A DNA stretch of 64,000 nt from Sciurus carolinensis (lineage: Eukaryota > Chordata > Mammalia > Rodentia > Sciuridae): positions 66,258,648 to 66,322,647 of the forward strand of contig NC_062228.1 in NCBI RefSeq assembly GCF_902686445.1. The letters are read 5' to 3'. The stretch's first letter is position 1, and each line of letters begins with the position of its first letter. This document shows, piece after piece, positions 33,165-44,440 of the stretch. The notes under the pieces are model-generated. The model was not told the origin of the DNA, searched no databases, and was given only the letters and a program-made list of their open reading frames with translations. Both the position numbers and the translations under genes were made by a program.

Positions 33165-34860
33165 ATTGTTCAGGGATCAGTGGGTCATTAAGATATTGCA
33201 GATTTCCTCTATCAACTTATAATGTCCCTGAAGATTGCTAGTATATCCCCTCTTATCCTTCAGTAGCCTGAAGTCTTGGAGGAGGTTGATAATGCAGAGC
33301 TCCACGAAGAAGCTGCCTCTCTAGGTGTGGTGACCCTCAGGTGGCGTATATTCCCTGCTAGTGGGCAGAGGTGCCTCCACTTGTTGACCAATGGTCATCC
33401 AATGGGGAACCAGACTGCGGGCTGAGGCAAGGCCTGTTTGTGCCTATGTCTCTGGCTTTACCGTCCCTGTGGGAAAACCTCCCCCGGCCAGGAAGACTCA
33501 CTCGGTGGGGACGTCTCGCTAGTCAGTTGCCCTCCTAGAGGTTCCCCTCAATCTACAACTACCACCTGGGCTGGGCTGTCTTCTTCTGCAATGATCCCAG
33601 GGGCCCGGACCTACGTCCTGGGCCTGGGAGCCTCACCCTTCGCAGGCGAGTCTCCTTAGGCTGCCTCTCCCAGAGAATCTGCCCGCCACCCTGGAAACTT
33701 CGCTCCGCCCCTAGGCGTGTCTCTGTGCAGCTCTTCCAGCAAGAAGCCACCTAGCTCCTGGGACCCTGCTCTGCACCAATCGCCTGGCTATGCAGCCCCT
33801 CCCCTGAGCCACCACCTGGAGCCCCGTACAATAGCTCCGAGACACAGAGACCCGCCACACACCTCCTCCTCCGGACAGCCGCCCGGTTTCCGATGCAGTC
33901 ACTAGGAATCCAAACAACTCACTTCGGGTCTCCTCCTCCCGCCAACCACCTGTAGCCCTAGGCAGTCACTCCAAGTCCAAGTGACCCACCCTGTTCCTCC
34001 TCCTCCTCCTTGGGGTAGCCCCCCAGGTGTTCAGGAACGGTGGCTCCGAGACCAGGTGACTCACCACGCTCCTCCTCCAGGCAGGCCACCGGTGTTCAGG
34101 AGCGGTTGCTTTTAGTCCAATCAGCTCACCACTCGCCTCCTCCTCTGGCAACCGCCTGTGGTTCTGATGCAGTCACTCCCAGGCTAAGCGTCCCACCGCT
34201 CTCCTCCTCCAGGCAGGCCACCAGTGTTCTGGAGCAGCTGCTCCGAGTTCAAACAGCTCGTCACGCAGCTCCTCCTTTGGCAACCGCCCGCAGCTCTGAT
34301 GCAGTCACTCCCAGGTCAAGCAACACACCGCGCTCCTCCTCCTCCTCCGGGCAACCTCCCGGCACTCAGGAGCGCTCGCTCTGGGTTCAAACAGTTTACC
34401 ATGCAGTTCCTCTTCTGGCAACCGCCCATGGCTCTGATGCAGTCACTCCTAGACCCAAGCGACCCGCCGGGCCTCTCCTCCTCCTCCGGGCAACCCCCCG
34501 GTGTTCAGAAGCGGTCACTCTGGGTCCAAACAACTCACCACACAGCTCCTCCCCAGGCAGCCACCCGGAGCCCCAGCGGCTGCTCGAGTCCAAGCGCTAT
34601 GCTGAGCCGCCTCCTCTACGATGATCCCAGTTGTCCGTGTTTACTGCTCCAGCGGGGGGAGGGGCGTCTCACCGAGCAACTCCACTTCACAAATTCCCTG
34701 CGTTCCGGGGCTACCGCCCCATCCGGGACGCCTCCCCAACAGGAGAGACTCACCCGGCAGCTTTGAGTTGGTCCCAAGTCTCTCACTATCTCCTCTTTTG
34801 AATCTTGCATCCTGGAGCAGCGTGAAATGCAGCCGCCCTCTAGTCCGCCATCTTGGCCCC
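33165..34860 (-). promoter_or_regulatory. L1 5'UTR/promoter
   Basis: GC- and CpG-rich sequence about 1.7 kb long between the insertion edge and ORF1. The first bases, GGGGCCAAGATGGCGGAC, contain the CAAGATGGC word expected of a YY1 site at the start of L1 promoters. A tandem-monomer array occupies its 5' half. Confidence 0.85.
33890..34620 (-). repeat. About 135-bp tandem monomers in the L1 promoter
   Basis: The word GCAGTCACTCC(C/T) recurs at about 34170, 34301 and 34440 (spacing 131-139 bp), with a related half-unit copy at about 33962. Each monomer contains two similar halves with CTCCTCCTCC and GTTCAGGAGCG-like segments. This is analogous to the monomeric promoters of mouse L1 but unrelated in visible sequence. 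Confidence 0.7.
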
Positions 34861-34873
34861 TCTGTAGAGTCTT
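34861..34873. repeat. TSD of the full-length L1, right copy
   Basis: Exact second copy of TCTGTAGAGTCTT (see 27577-27589). Confidence 0.93.
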
Positions 34874-35083
34874 GATACAGAGGTTATATAAGTATTCTCT
34901 CTGAAATTCTTCTGAAGACCCATGACTTTTACATAATGTTTATAGTAGCGAGCTATTTCTTCTGGCATAACTCGATCCCCCTTTAGGTTCCTTCTTTTGT
35001 TAGATATCCAATCTTTAAATTTAAGTCCAGGAAACTCCATCCAATTTCCAAAGCTGATTGTCAACATGGAATCTTCCATATTA

Positions 35084-35256
35084 GAATTTTATTTTTGGTA
35101 GTACTAGGGATCAAACCTAGGGCCTCCACATGCCAGACGAGTATTCTACTTTGAATCCAGATCCCAATTATAGCCTTTTTAAAATTAGAAAACTACTTTT
35201 TACTCTTCACCAATTATAATTCTGAAGTCTAGGTTGGTTTGGATATAGCAGCATCT
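35084..35256 (-). mobile_element. SINE insertion within the OSGIN2 retrocopy
   Basis: The OSGIN2 reading is continuous up to GPPGGAWH (about 35257) and resumes at MEDSMLTISFG (35079). The roughly 170 bp between them contain, on the minus strand, an ID-like tail (GGTTTGATCCCTAGTACTACC, then an A-rich run). Part of the insert is unassigned. Confidence 0.75.
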
Positions 35257-35548
35257 TTTCATGCCACGCCCCACCAGGTGGACCTTTACCAAGAACTAAG
35301 TGAGGGATATAGTGATGCTGCTCTAATTTCCAATGCAAAATGGATGGATAATCATACCCAAAGTCAGCATCTGGATGAAGAAGTGTGTCAAAAAGTACTG
35401 TAACTGGATTGGATGATCGGCCCTCAAGGCCCTCAGACAAGTATTCTAAGTCCTGATTAACAATGGAAAGATGTCTTGCTTCTTCTAATTTACTATGTAA
35501 AATTGTATTTGGATGTATTGCTTCTGATGATAAATATGGTCTGTAGCC

Positions 35549-35788
35549 TTATAACATATAAGAAAGGCATATTCCTGAGGGTCCATTTCCTATTATTACC
35601 ACAGGCAAAGTCACTGACGAATCTTCAAGTAAAGAAGTTTCTTCAACCAATGGCATCGCTTTAACTTTTTGCCCCAGATTATCACCAAAATATTGCACTA
35701 AGGAATTAAAAATCTCTCCTTCAGTTTCAGTGTCACTGTAATTTCTGAAATGACCGGCCAGGGAGCAGCAGCAGCACCACACAGGCAT
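35549..35788 (-). pseudogene. OSGIN2: OSGIN2 retrocopy, N-terminal coding part
   Basis: Begins at the canonical ATG (35788) with the cysteine run MPVWCCCC and reaches the nucleotide-binding motif IIGNGPSGICLSYML. It ends at TAA 35549-35551, replacing a Ser codon before GYRPYLSSEA, after which the homologous reading continues. Confidence 0.9.
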
Positions 35789-36010
35789 GGAGCGCTGCGC
35801 GAGGGGCACCCCAGCGTGGCTGACAGGGCCGCTGCCGCCGCCACCCCCAGCGGGGCTGCCCAGTCGGGGCGCCCGCTTGCTCGGGGTCGCGGGGTCCGCA
35901 GGAAGCCCCTGCCCGGCGCCTCGCCGTTGCCGGGGCTGCCCGGGCTCAGTCGCCCTGAGTCCGCCTCCGGTGGCGGCTTCCGCTCCTCGCCTGCAGGACC
36001 TGCCGGGGCC
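35789..36010 (-). other. CpG-rich 5'UTR carried by the OSGIN2 retrocopy
   Basis: About 220 bp very rich in CpG, directly upstream of the OSGIN2 ATG and ending at the TSD. It probably represents the transcribed part of the parent gene's CpG island. Frames crossing from here into the neighbouring L1 are chance fusions. Confidence 0.8.
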
Positions 36011-38705
36011 CTAAATTTAAATAGATCAACTTCAAGCAATGAAATAGAAGAAGTCATCAAAAGCCTACCAACAAAGAAAAGTCCAGGACCAGATGGGTTC
36101 TCAGCCGAATTCTACAAAACCTTTAAAGAAGAGCTCATTCCAATACTTCTCAAAGTATTTCATGAAATAGAAGAGGAGGGAACCCTTCCAAACTCATTTT
36201 ATACAGCCAATATCACCCTGATACCTAAACCAGACAAAGATAAATCCAGGAAAGAAAAGTTCAGACCAATATCCTCAACGAACATTGATGCAAAAATTCT
36301 CAACAAAATCTTAGCAAATTACACACAAAAATGTATTAAAAAGATAGTGCACCACGATCAAGTGGGTTTTATCCCAGGGATGCAAGGTTAGTTTAACATC
36401 TAGAAATCAATAAATGTAATTCACCATATCAATAGACTTAAAGTCAAGAATCACATAGTTATTTTGATAGATGCAGAAAAAGCATTTGATAAAATACAGC
36501 ACCCCTTCATGCTCAAAACCCTGGAAAAAATAGGGAGAGTGGGAACATTCCTTAACATTGTAAAGGCCATCTATGCTAAGCCCATGGCCAATATCATTCT
36601 AAATGGTGAAACACCGAAAGCATTTCCCCTAAAAACTGGAACAAGGCAGGGATGCCCTCTTTCACCACTTCTATTCAACATTGTTCTCAAAACTCTAGCC
36701 AGAGCAATAAGACAGACCAAGGAAATTAAAGGGATATGAATAAGAAAAGAAGAACTCACACCATCCTTATTTGCCGATGACATGATTATATATTTAGAGG
36801 AACCAGAAAATTTCACCAGAAAACTTTTAGAACTCATAAGTGAATTCAGTAAAGTAGCAGGATATAAGATTAAAGCTCATAAATCCAGTGCATTTTTATA
36901 TATAAGTGATGAATCTTCAGAAAGAGAAGTTAGGAAAACTACTCCGTTCACAATAACTTCGGAAAAAAATAAAATACTTGGGAATCAATCTCACAAAAGA
37001 GGTGAAAGACCTCTACAATGAGAACTACAGAACACTTAAATAAGAAATTAAAGAAAACCTTAGAAGATGGAAAGATCTCCCATGATCTTGCATAGGCAGA
37101 ATTAATATTGTCAAAATGGCCATACTACCAAAAGTGCTATACAGATTCAATGCAATTCCAATTAAAATACCAATGATGTACCTTACAGAAATAGAGTAAG
37201 CCATCATGAAATTCATCTGGAAGAATAAGAAACCAAGAACAGCTAAAGCAATCTTTATCAGAAAGAGTGAAGCAGAGGGTATCACAATACCAGAACTTCA
37301 ACTGTACTACAAAGAAATAGTAGCAAAAATGGCAAGGTATTGGCACCAAAATACAATTGTACAGAGTAGAGGACTCAGACAAATACCCAAATAAATACAA
37401 TTTTCTCCTACTAGACAAAGGTGCCAAAAATATGCAATGGAGAAAAGATAGTCTCTTCAACAAATGGTGCTGGGAAAACTGAAAATCCATATGCAACAGA
37501 ATGAAACTAAACCTCTATCTCTCAAAATATCTGCACAAAAATCAACCCACAATGGATCAAGGACCTTAAAATCAGACCAGAGAACCTGCATCTTGTAGAA
37601 GAAAAAGTACATCCAAATCTTCAATTGTTGGCTTAGGATCAGACTTCCTTAACAGGACACTCATAGCACAAGAAATAAAATCAAGAATCAAGAACTGGGA
37701 CAGATTCAAACTAAATAGCTTTCTTTCAGCAAAGGAAACTATCAGAAATGTGAAGAGAGAGCCTACAGAGTGGGAGAAAATCTTTGCCACTCATACTTCA
37801 GATAGAGCACTAATTTCCAGAATATATAAAGAACTCAAGAAAATCTACACCAAGAACACAAATAACCCAATCAACAAATGAACTAAGGATATGAACAGAC
37901 ATTTCACAGAAGAAGATCTACAAGCAATCAACAAACATATAAAAAAATATTCAACATCTTTAGTAATAAGAGAAATGCAAATCAAAACTACCCTAAGATT
38001 CCATCTCACCCCAATTAGAATGGTGATTATCAAGAATACAAGCAACAATAGGTGTTGGCGAGGATGTGGGGAAAAAGGTACACTCACACATTGCTGGTGG
38101 GGCTGAAAATTAGTGCAGCCACTCTGGAAAGCAGTGTGGAGACTCCTTAGAAAACTTGGAATGGAACCACCATTTGACCCAGCTATCCCACTCCTTGGCC
38201 TATACCCAAAGGATATAAAACCAGCATACTACAGAGATGCAGCCACATCAATGTTCATAGCTGCTCAATTCACAGTAGCCAGACTGTGGAACCAATCTAG
38301 ATGTCCCTCAATTGATGAATGGATAAAGAAACTGGGGTACATATATACCACGGAAGATTACTCAGCCATAAAGAATAATAAAATTATGGCATTTGCAGGC
38401 AAATGGATGCAGTTGGTTAATATCATGTTAAGTGAGATAAGCCAATCTCAAAAAAAAACAAAGGATGAATGATTTCACTGATAAGCAGATGATGACACAT
38501 ATAGAGGGTGGGAAGGGGGCATGAATGGAGAAAGAGGGACTCTATAGATGGATAAGAGGGGTGGCGGGGTGGGGGGAGAAAAAAGTAATAGAATGAATCA
38601 AAAACTATTACCCTAGGTAAATGTATGATTACTCAAATGGTATGCCTCTACTTCATGTACAGAGAAACAAAATTTATCACATTTGTTTACAATAAAAATG
38701 AATTT
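36011..38705 (+). mobile_element. Host L1, right part (RT to 3' end)
   Basis: Resumes ORF2 at [18 protein letters not shown] after the TSD copy at 36011-36019, then RT with [11 protein letters not shown] near 36470 and [11 protein letters not shown] near 36640. The FADD box survives near 36770 (TTTGCCGATGACATG). It continues to the C-terminal Cys motif (about 38050-38110) and the 3'UTR ending near 38705. Several stops and frameshifts are present, e.g. near 36391, 36737 and 37040. It is older than the OSGIN2 retrocopy it contains. Confidence 0.92.
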
Positions 38706-39590
38706 AAAATGGCTTTATTGATGTATTATTGATATATATTAAAGAAGCCTATTTAAGTTTATAATTGAATGAGTCTGATTTATCTACCCATTTCTCCTAC
38801 TTATAGGTAGGACTAGATATAACACTTATCTGTGATAATTTCTAACTCATGTTGAGAATGGTTACATTTGAATTGATAACAAGTGGAAAGTTAGCCCCAG
38901 AAACATAGCAAAGCTCAAAGAAAGTTAGGAAGACCCTGTCTCTCTATAAAATATTCAAAATGTTGGGATGTGTTTTAGTTCATCCCTTTGTTCAGTCCCT
39001 TGGGAAGGAAGAAAAAGAATCTTACATTTGAATTAATTATATTTTTTCACCTTATTTTCTCTAAAACTGTTTACAAAACATTATTTTTATGCTCCATTTT
39101 ACTTCTTTCAGTTTTTATTTAGGTTATATATTCAGTTATGCACATTTTACTATCTCCACTTTCCAGTCAAATTTCTACAATTGTTTTTTCGCATTGATGC
39201 AATATGGTCTTGGTGCTTTTCTTTATTAAATTATTTATGTGAGTTGTACAGCACAAAACATGTTGTAATTTAGTTTCATGCCTTATTGACATTATTTTTC
39301 AAGTAAATTTTCTTTCTTTTGTTCTGCTTTGTTTTATTTATGTATTTATATCACTGTGTTAATTTATTCCACATTTTTGTTCATTTTCAAGTTTACAGTC
39401 TCAAAATATTTTATTTCACCTGAGGAGAATTCTTTCTAAAGCACTATAATTTTATTTTGGCATAGGATGATGAAGGAAGAAACCTCTACTCTGACAGACA
39501 CTTCACTACCAAGTACAGAACTTCTAATTCTTAGAACTTATGAATTTGTGGCCTGGCAAAGCAAGAGACTTTGCAGAGATAAAGTCTAGA
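38706..39590. other. AT-rich sequence, nothing recognised
   Basis: About 0.9 kb of AT-rich DNA between two L1 elements. No coding, SINE or satellite pattern was identified. It does not look like Sat A, so the right edge of that array lies at or before the L1. Confidence 0.5.
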
Positions 39591-39593
39591 CTG

Positions 39594-41275
39594 AGAGATT
39601 CAAGATGGCAGACTAGAGGGAGGCTGCATCCCCAGTTGCTCCATAACTCTGGTTTCAAGTAGAGGAGAATCTGTTTCACTCTGAGGCAGTCTTTGCTGCT
39701 CATGGATCCCCTACCTTTTACACCATTTGTCCACCTCCACCACCTGCAGTCTGCCAACATGTGGACTACTTTCAGAGCTGATTGCTCACTGACTTCTGCC
39801 TATCATCTGCATTTGCCCAATTTTCTGTCTCTTGCTTCCCCACTGCCTGCCTTTCATCTACCCATCACCCAACACCCAAGGTCTACCTTCTGATTGTCCA
39901 CTGGTAGACTGAAGACCACCCACAGACCTCCAGCTGTTCACCAGATGCCTGCTTTTGCCTGGAAGTTCACTGTCACCATACCCACAGGTTTGGTTACATA
40001 TGGCTCCCATCATTTTGGGACAACAGGAAGGACCTGCAGATCCCTGGCCTGACTGACTGCACCCACATACAGAAACCCCCTGTTCTGACTGACTGTGCCC
40101 CACCTCTAGGACTCCAGACCTGACCAACTGCGCCCCATATAAACTTGGTGCCCATGACCCATGCTGAAGCTCCCCATGTGCAAACACATTTGGAAGACAG
40201 TGTAACCATCTTGGATTTTCCTTGAAGCAGGAACTGCAATTTTTAGGTGGGGCTAATCCCATCCTGAGATGTCTGCTGGAGACTGGAAGCTCATTGTCTG
40301 GTACCTCTCACACAACAGGCTACTAAAGACTGGGATGTTTGAATAGGATATAACTCTTACCATATAGTTCTTTTTTTCTCTTTTTGAAAAATTTTCCATT
40401 ATTATTTCTTAATTTTTCTCACTCTCCCTATTTTCCTATTGTTTACCTGTTTCCTCAGAGTATCTTTCTCCCTTTTCTTATGCTAGCAACCAACTTCTTT
40501 TGATTCCACTTTCAATCTTCCTATGATCTAGTATTTTATATACTCTTCCTTAATTTTATTAACAGTCACATCCTACACCCCTCCACATCCTCTTTGTCTA
40601 CCATTAGAAATTGTAGACCTTATTGCAAATCTATTTGTTATATAAAGATAATAAATGAACCCATCCTCTCTTTAACATGACAATATTTTTAAAGTCTTCA
40701 AAGGGGCTATTTGGTTTAGGGCTGCATATTTTTGGTTCTGGGTGATGCTAATATTGATCTCCTCATTAAAGGAGAGATTTTGGAAACCTGCAGTGTCACT
40801 TTAAGTCAATGGGGGGAGAAACTGCAGCACCCCAGATCTGCACTGCTAGAGGGGATGAAACATGAACAACATAAATATACAAGGGAAAAAAGTATTCCAA
40901 ACAAAGATTCCTTATTAATATAATCCAATGACAGCACAATAGAAGAAATGTCAGAAAAGGAATTCAGAATATACTTAATTAAAATGATTCATGAAGCAAA
41001 GAATGAGATAAGAGAGCAAATGCAGGCAATGAACAATCACTCTAAAAAACAGTTGAAAGAGCAACTGCAAGAAGCAAAAGATAATTTCAACAAACAAATA
41101 ATGATTCTGAAAATAAACCTAACAGAAATATTTTAAATGGATAAAACAATAAACCAAATAGAAAACTCAGTGGAAAATATCACCAACAGACTAGATCACT
41201 TGGAAGACAGAACGTTAGATAATGTAGACAAAATATTTAATCTTGAAAATAAACTTGACCACACAAGGATGAGAT
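39594..41275 (+). mobile_element. Second L1 5' fragment: 5'UTR plus ORF1 N-terminus
   Basis: Starts GATTCAAGATGGCAGACTAG (promoter end), has a 5'UTR homologous to the antisense element at 2.8-4.5 kb, including three roughly 37-bp units near 40030-40140. It then enters ORF1 (about 40940-41270) with heptad-rich codons EIREQMQAMNNHSKKQL and an in-frame TAA near 41134. It ends within the coiled coil near 41275 without ORF2, 3'UTR or poly(A). No clear TSD was found, so later deletion is possible. Confidence 0.82.
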
Positions 41276-44200
41276 TAAGGATGTTAACTGGGCATTTTCT
41301 GAATTATCTGATTATAATCAAGGTAATCACAATGGACTTTATACATGGCAGCTAAGAAGGTGTTGACCAGCATGAAGGTTTGACCATGGAAGCAGATAAT
41401 GTACTGATGCCTGATGAGGGTGGAGAACATTAACAACAGTTACAGACCATAAGTTGGGGCGATATAGAAAAATTCTCAGTTTGAACATTCTGAAAGCAGC
41501 AGGAGAGATGTTCAAGTACCAAGACCTGTAGTGGATTTTTAAAAGCAAGTTCTAAAACACCCTTCATTTATTAACTGATGAAATATTAATGAATTTCTAT
41601 TGAAGCAGTATGAAGTCAATAAAAAAAGAACCATACTTTCACATGGATCTTAACCTAATGGAGTCATATACTTTAGGGTAAAATATAATTTTTGTTCTTT
41701 CAAAAGATTTAAAATGATTGAGTTATTAATAGACAGTGTTGTATACAGAAGTTAATTTATAAAAATTCATAATTATTGAACTCAGTCTTATCTTACTTTT
41801 GATTCCTTATCCCTGGGTCTCTCCCAATGCTCCTTCACATGGTATATTTTATTACCCCTGACTCCTATGCTTGGAAATTAATTCAATTCCAATCAATAAC
41901 CAAACACAACCAAAATGTGTTGATAGAGTTTTTACAGTTGAAGTCTTAAAATCAAAAAACTTCCACAGAATATGTAACGCTATGGATATCCTACTTGTAA
42001 ATGGATCTTTATAAAGTGATATTATAGAGTATTAGGTCACTTACTTTTATGTATCATGTAATTTTACATTATTTTTCTCCATTATATTTACATAAATCAA
42101 TATTTTTGTTCATTCAGTATCTTCATGCTGTTTTAGCCAGATATTCATTGGGTATAGATTTATCCTCCCATTTTTACCAATTTGATACATTTACAATCAT
42201 ATTTGTTCTTGACTTTCACATTTTTAAATAACTTACAAAGCTGATGTGTTATTGATAAAAGATCTTTTATTCAGTGTCCATGATAAATGAGAGAACATCC
42301 AGAAGAATCCATTGTAGGTAAATGAGAATGAAGTAGTCTATACTATGATGAAAATTAAAAGTAACATTAAAAACATGTAAACACTAAAAGACATGGGAAA
42401 TTTAGAGTAGTTTAAAATTAAATAAAACTCTCTTCATTAGACAGACTGGGTTCAGGGATAGAATCCAATAGAGTGAGAAATATGGGCTTGACAACAACAA
42501 AATTCCTGAGAAAAAATAGGTGTGGTGAGGCTGGGTGTTTTCTTGTTTTCCCCAATGTGGAAGTGGTGAGGAAGAGTGTCAGAAGAGATGAGTGACTGTG
42601 AAGATATAGCAGACTTCTGCCAGCAGCAGGGAAAATTCAACTGCTAAGAGTGTATGTGATGTTCTCAGACCCACACCTACAATCTTAGGCCTTCCACCTA
42701 GACTTCTATGCATTATAAATAGTACTCATGAGATATAGTCTTTACTTTTTCTATGAGTCAATAATGGTGCTGACCATGACTGTTTCTGGTACTGCCACAT
42801 CCTTACCATTGGGCAAATTTAGTAATACAGTCTCCATAGATGCATAGAAGGATTTTATTTTTTAATCAACAGTATATCTAATTTTGGTATTAAATGTAAT
42901 GTATGAATGTTTAAGTTAGTGATAGAAAATCCAATATCTAGTGTCATCTTAGATGATGTATTTTAGCAATGCTGCAGTATTGCCAACATTAGAGGCAATT
43001 AACATTGCCTTAGTCTATTTGACATATTAAACAGGTCATAGTACACAGCTTAGGCTGTAGTGATAACACTTCTCATATCAACCCTGATGGTGTACTGAGC
43101 TCTTCTCAGTAAAGAGTAAGAAGTGAATTTGTGAACAGATAGTCTTGCTTGATTTTGTTGTTGTTTTTTTCTGGTATGTATTTTATTTTTAGCCATTATC
43201 AGTAACTTTTGGAGAGTTGAGCTTCTAAGAGAAAGATTTTTTTATCTGAATAACCCTCCAAGGATTTAGACCATAAAGAAAAAGCAGTAGTGACCCATTT
43301 CTTCTTCAGCCTGCAATGAAGTCAAAGGTGTGTGTTGGCAAGTTTCAAGGGTCTAACAAAATAAGCAACTGCTTTCTAAAAAGGAAGAGGCAGAATTTCC
43401 AGTTAGTAGAAGAAGGAAGAAAGAGATAGGGATAAAAGAACAAGAGAAGTAACTGAAAAAAGGAAGATGGAGAAAGGTATTTTTTCCTTCTAGATCCTGT
43501 GTTCTTCCTGAGGGTTTTTCTAGAGAGTGAAGTTTTTCTAGAGAGTAAAGAAAACATTAAGAGGATGCAGACATTCTCTCTGACATTGGGATCAGGGCAC
43601 CTAAACAGTCATTTGTGTATCTGTCAATTTATTTTATTAGTATTCTTTCTAATTAAATAGGTGAAATGAACAATGTTGTCAATTTTCTAATTCCAGTGGT
43701 TTTCTTTCAATCTTAATTAGAGTAAAATATATTCAATGATTTTATAATCTTGTCAAAAGCTATTCTTGTGTCATGTATAAAATAAAAAGAAGCAATAAAA
43801 TAAAAACTTGAAATAAAAAAGAAGGTGCCACTTGAAAATATGGAAAACACTGAACAAAAAAGCTAAACACTTTAAAACTTGTTGTACAGGGTTAGTATAG
43901 TGTCATATAGTATTTATAAACTCATTCATAAATAATGTTATTTTGTTTTAAACTCTAAGATAAAATGTAAGGAACCATATTCAATATCAAAAAGGACACA
44001 CTACTTTACCATAATGTCTAAAATGATGAAATACTCTGTGTTTTATATGAAATGTAATAGTGTTTGTAAATATATAGTTTGACTCTAAATAAATTGCTTC
44101 CATGAGATAAGATCATTGGTCAGTTTTGGTAAAAGCAAATTGCAGCTGATTTTAACATTCCAAATTAATCCATATTAATATCTCCCATAATATTCAAATT

Positions 44201-44440
44201 ATTAGGTACAAATTGACATTTAAAAAATTTGCACAATAATTACATTGTAGCAGGCTGGGCAAAAATAGCTAGTATGAGAACTCTTATTCTTAAATTGCAA
44301 CTCAGAACAGAGAAGCAGGTGGAAATGACAAGTGTCCTAAATTCTGTAATTGATGATTAATGGAATGTATGGAAGAAAATCTTTAAACCAGGAGCATTAT
44401 TCTTTCTAGACAACCATGGTTGGACAATATCCAAGACAGC
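41276..44440. other. AT-rich gene-free sequence
   Basis: No recognisable gene. 41330-41660 is slightly less AT-rich and might be a very old retrocopy, but no domain could be read. From about 43900 the sequence belongs to the diverged duplication described for 43900-47700. Confidence 0.4.

Larger units (their letters stand above)
27590..34860 (-). mobile_element. Full-length L1 with 3' transduction
   Basis: Minus-strand order: promoter start GGGGCCAAGATGGCGGAC at 34860; a 5'UTR with tandem monomers to about 33170; ORF1 (33164-32150); ORF2 (about 32118-28268); G-rich 3'UTR; an A13 tract (T-run 28005-28017); about 406 bp of non-L1 DNA including a SINE; AATAAA; and a final A-run (T-run 27588-27598). 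A 13-bp TSD brackets the whole unit. It is the least decayed L1 in the window: one 1-nt frameshift is seen in each ORF. It inserted into the OSGIN2 retrocopy and is therefore younger than it. Confidence 0.95.
25805..36010 (-). pseudogene. OSGIN2: OSGIN2 processed pseudogene, split by an L1
   Basis: An intronless minus-strand copy of OSGIN2 (oxidative stress-induced growth inhibitor family member 2, an FAD/NAD(P)-binding monooxygenase-like protein). Visible in order: CpG-rich 5'UTR (36010 to about 35790), N-terminus [17 protein letters not shown] at 35788, the dinucleotide-binding Gly motif VVIIGNGPSGICLSY near 35590, HPDADFGYDYPS near 35370, a second Gly motif PVLIVGSGLTAADAV near 27260, and the C-terminus ending at 26674. 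The 3'UTR has AATAAA at 25835-25830 (minus), then a short A-run. Nonsense codons lie at 35549-35551 (TAA) and 27193-27195 (TGA). A SINE interrupts it at 35.1-35.25 kb and a full-length L1 at 27.59-34.86 kb. Flanked by a 9-bp TSD, CTAAATTTA. Not functional. Confidence 0.93.

Noticed and set aside
34040..34766. Plus-strand frames of 180-194 codons
   Set aside because: Antisense of the L1 tandem-monomer promoter. Their internal repetition follows the monomer period.
35750..36391. 213-codon plus-strand frame
   Set aside because: A chance fusion of antisense OSGIN2 5'UTR with L1 ORF2 across the insertion edge.
41330..41660. Possible ancient retrocopy after the L1 5' fragment
   Set aside because: No frame gave a recognisable protein segment, so it was left as unassigned sequence.
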